Positions 13,336 through 14,483 of a DNA stretch of 14,483 nucleotides are shown in pieces. Numbering within the stretch: position 1 is the stretch's first letter; each line of letters begins with the position of its first letter. Location of the stretch: NCBI GenBank assembly GCA_041725875.1, contig JBGRQB010000109.1, positions 1 to 14,483 of the forward strand. Direction: 5' to 3'. The notes below the pieces were generated by a model. It worked only from the letters and a program-made list of their open reading frames with translations, was not told where the DNA came from and made no database searches. Position numbers and translations under genes: made by a program. Origin of the DNA: JBGRQB01 sp041725875. Its GTDB lineage: Bacteria; Bacteroidota; Ignavibacteria; Ignavibacteriales; Melioribacteraceae.

Positions 13336-13836
13336 TTATCCCTCACTTGTAAGATCTGAAATTATTTTGCTGTGCTGCGGATAAAGTGCTGTCAGTTCAT
13401 CTCGTTTTGCAAGTTCAAAATCGGAAAAATCAAATCCCGGAAATACAGCGCAGCTTACGAACCCAAAGCCGGAAGTATCTGTGAGTCGCGCCCCAAACCA
13501 GCAGCCTTTTGGTAATAAAAGACTAGGCACTTCATCTTTTGTGAAATTGAGTCCCATTACTTTAATTTCATATTTCCCGTCAGGATAAATAATATGAACT
13601 TCAATTGTAGAACCGCAGTGAAAATACCAAAATTCATCTGACTTTAATCTGTGGAAATTTGAAACATTTTCTCCGTCAATAAGAAAATAGATTGAAGTTC
13701 CAAAATTGCGATCTGAACCATATCTTTCAGGTAAAGCCTCTTTATTTATCTTTTCTTCCGATCTGTAAACTTCTGAAAAATATCCGCCTTCGGGGTGTTT
13801 CTGCAGATTAAATCTTTTTATCAATTCTTCCAACAT
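13336..13836 (-). CDS. DUF985 / Cupin_5 family protein
   Basis: The 166-residue protein matches the small cupin family (DUF985, Cupin_5) over its full length. Landmarks are HPEGGYFSEVYRS (14-26), GTSIYFLIDGENVSNFHRLKSDEFWYFHCG (46-75), LLLPKGCWFGARL (106-118), and the C-terminal FPGFDFSDFELAKRDEL. H62 (FHRL) and the D67-E68 pair of KSDE are the conserved polar positions of the cupin barrel; whether a metal is bound is unknown, and the biochemical role of the family is not established to my knowledge. It lies directly upstream of, and coupled to, the macro-domain gene, which may point to a shared role in nucleotide or ADP-ribose-related metabolism. The start has only a weak GAG upstream. Confidence 0.88.
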   Translation of the reverse strand: MLEELIKRFNLQKHPEGGYFSEVYRSEEKINKEALPERYGSDRNFGTSIYFLIDGENVSNFHRLKSDEFWYFHCGSTIEVHIIYPDGKYEIKVMGLNFTKDEVPSLLLPKGCWFGARLTDTSGFGFVSCAVFPGFDFSDFELAKRDELTALYPQHSKIISDLTSEG

Positions 13837-13838
13837 TT

Positions 13839-13878
13839 TGTATCTCGGTTAGTGTGAAATTTGTCTCATAAAGATACA
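13839..13878 (-). promoter_or_regulatory. leader inverted repeat over the cupin ribosome-binding region
   Basis: TGTATCT (13839-13845) and AGATACA (13872-13878) form a 7-bp inverted repeat with a 26-base loop. In the leftward mRNA the arm next to the ATG reads AGATACA and covers the only GAG-like ribosome-binding candidate. It could reduce translation of the cupin-macro operon, but the loop is long. Confidence 0.3.
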
Positions 13879-13880
13879 GT

Positions 13881-13910
13881 TTATTATTATGAAACAAAAG
13901 ATTTACTCAA
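13881..13910 (-). promoter_or_regulatory. candidate promoter of the cupin-macro operon
   Basis: On the minus strand TTGAGT (complement of 13905-13910) and TAATAA (complement of 13881-13886) are 18 bases apart, 45-75 bases upstream of the cupin ATG. The match is fair, but the DNA is AT-rich. Confidence 0.3.
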
Positions 13911-13938
13911 ATATGAATATTTAATAGCTAAAACGAAA

Positions 13939-13954
13939 TGGCACGATCGTTGAA
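13939..13954 (+). promoter_or_regulatory. candidate sigma-54 (RpoN) promoter
   Basis: TGGCACGATCGTTGAA matches the sigma-54 consensus TGGCACG-N4-TTGCW: the -24 half is perfect and the spacing exact, with a single mismatch (A for C) in the -12 half. Transcription would start about 12 bases further on, leaving a leader of roughly 20 bases with AAGGAG before ATG 13987. Sigma-54 promoters need an enhancer-binding ATPase; no activator gene is in the window. An AAATAT-GA-ATATTT inverted repeat lies just upstream at 13909-13922. Confidence 0.55.
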
Positions 13955-13986
13955 AACTAAACGCTGGTCTAATTAAGGAGAAAAAT

Positions 13987-14445
13987 ATGGAGCTAATCTC
14001 TATTATATCATATTCACTTGTGATATTAATAGCATTACTAGTAGTTTTTATACTTTTATCTTATCTGGTATCATCTGTTACAAAGAAAAAAGATGTTGCC
14101 AAGACCAGAGCCGAATTTAATTACCAGCCGGTTGCCGAAAGTTACAACACACCAGTTGTTGATAATATCAACATCAGAAGAGAAGTTGAAGATTATTACG
14201 AAAGTAATTCTCAGCACGAAATTGTGTTTGAAGAGAACAGCGAAAATCCGCGCGAAAGCATTGTACGTAAAAAGAAAAAGCCGGTTGTAAGAGAAGAGGA
14301 GCGATATCTTGTTTTGAACAATGATGTGGTTATTGATGATTATTATTCATCGCAAAAAAATAAACCGATAGATATTGAGAATTTCTCTAATAATTACGAA
14401 GATAGTGATGAAGGTGTGTACTACAATATAAAGATTGGGGCATAA
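13987..14445 (+). CDS. uncharacterised membrane-anchored acidic protein
   Basis: The 152-residue protein has a single N-terminal hydrophobic segment (about 5-31) with no cleavage site, followed by basic residues SVTKKKDVAKTR. This orientation suggests an inner-membrane anchor with the remainder in the cytoplasm. The rest is hydrophilic, low in complexity and probably largely disordered, rich in Glu, Asp, Asn and Tyr, with a basic patch RKKKKP (about 94-99) and an acidic, tyrosine-rich C-terminus. I do not recognise a family. The start is well supported by AAGGAG seven bases before the ATG. A candidate sigma-54 promoter precedes it. A T9 run follows at 14452-14460 without a hairpin, so the gene could end there or continue into an operon beyond the window. 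Confidence 0.72.
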   Translation: MELISIISYSLVILIALLVVFILLSYLVSSVTKKKDVAKTRAEFNYQPVAESYNTPVVDNINIRREVEDYYESNSQHEIVFEENSENPRESIVRKKKKPVVREEERYLVLNNDVVIDDYYSSQKNKPIDIENFSNNYEDSDEGVYYNIKIGA

Positions 14446-14483
14446 CATCTTTTTTTTTATTTTATAGTATCAATATTTTTGTA

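Noticed and set aside
1..14483. CRISPR array, tRNA, rRNA, prophage or toxin-antitoxin system
   Set aside because: No regularly spaced repeats, cloverleaf, rRNA-like sequence, phage gene or toxin pair is visible; the macro-domain protein has no adjacent DarT-like ADP-ribosyltransferase.

Overview
This AT-rich window looks like ordinary chromosome of a bacterium from the Bacteroidota/Chlorobiota/Ignavibacteriota lineage. The placement is an inference from protein style, not from a marker gene. It rests on a bacillithiol-pathway BshA glycosyltransferase, a class III cyclase fused to a TolB/FlgO-like domain and TPRs of the kind common in that group, a small Bacteroidota-type membrane protein, a multiheme cytochrome c, and lysine/isoleucine-rich proteins. 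No rRNA, tRNA, CRISPR array, integrase or transposase gene is visible.

Layout. 1-428 has no convincing gene; it holds a branched imperfect hairpin (41-100), short tandem repeats (156-190), and stem-loops that form the leader of a secreted beta-rich, probably outer-membrane, protein (429-1229). A perfect terminator hairpin follows. Next comes a small membrane protein (1350-1622) whose reading frame appears to continue upstream without a start codon. folD (1847-2692) has a strong terminator. A Spy/CpxP-like lipoprotein (2814-3473) ends in a terminator shared with a leftward three-gene operon: a MarR regulator, a seven-heme cytochrome c with a C-terminal membrane anchor, and a four-helix di-heme cytochrome b (5441 down to 3498). 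The two cytochromes look like a split version of a quinol-oxidising b/c electron-transfer module, under a MarR repressor.

From 5658 a rightward operon galE-rfbC-ugd makes nucleotide-sugar precursors (UDP-galactose-type sugars, a dTDP-rhamnose intermediate, UDP-glucuronate). It meets bshA (leftward) at another shared terminator. rfbD (9955-10869), the last step to dTDP-L-rhamnose, is followed 26 bp later by the 644-residue cyclase/TolB-like/TPR protein. rfbA and rfbB are not in the window. The cyclase abuts a leftward pair, a DUF985-type cupin and a macro-domain ADP-ribose hydrolase; both stop codons sit inside one hairpin. The last gene (13987-14445) is an unrecognised membrane-anchored acidic protein behind a good candidate sigma-54 promoter.

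The points most worth a second look are the MarR/seven-heme/cytochrome b operon with its candidate operator, the cyclase lacking both canonical adenine-specifying residues, the sigma-54-like promoter in front of an unknown protein, the macro/cupin pair, the alternative hairpins in the leader of the first gene, and the fact that all three convergent gene junctions carry a hairpin overlapping stop codons. Nothing here is clearly a new defence or mobile system.
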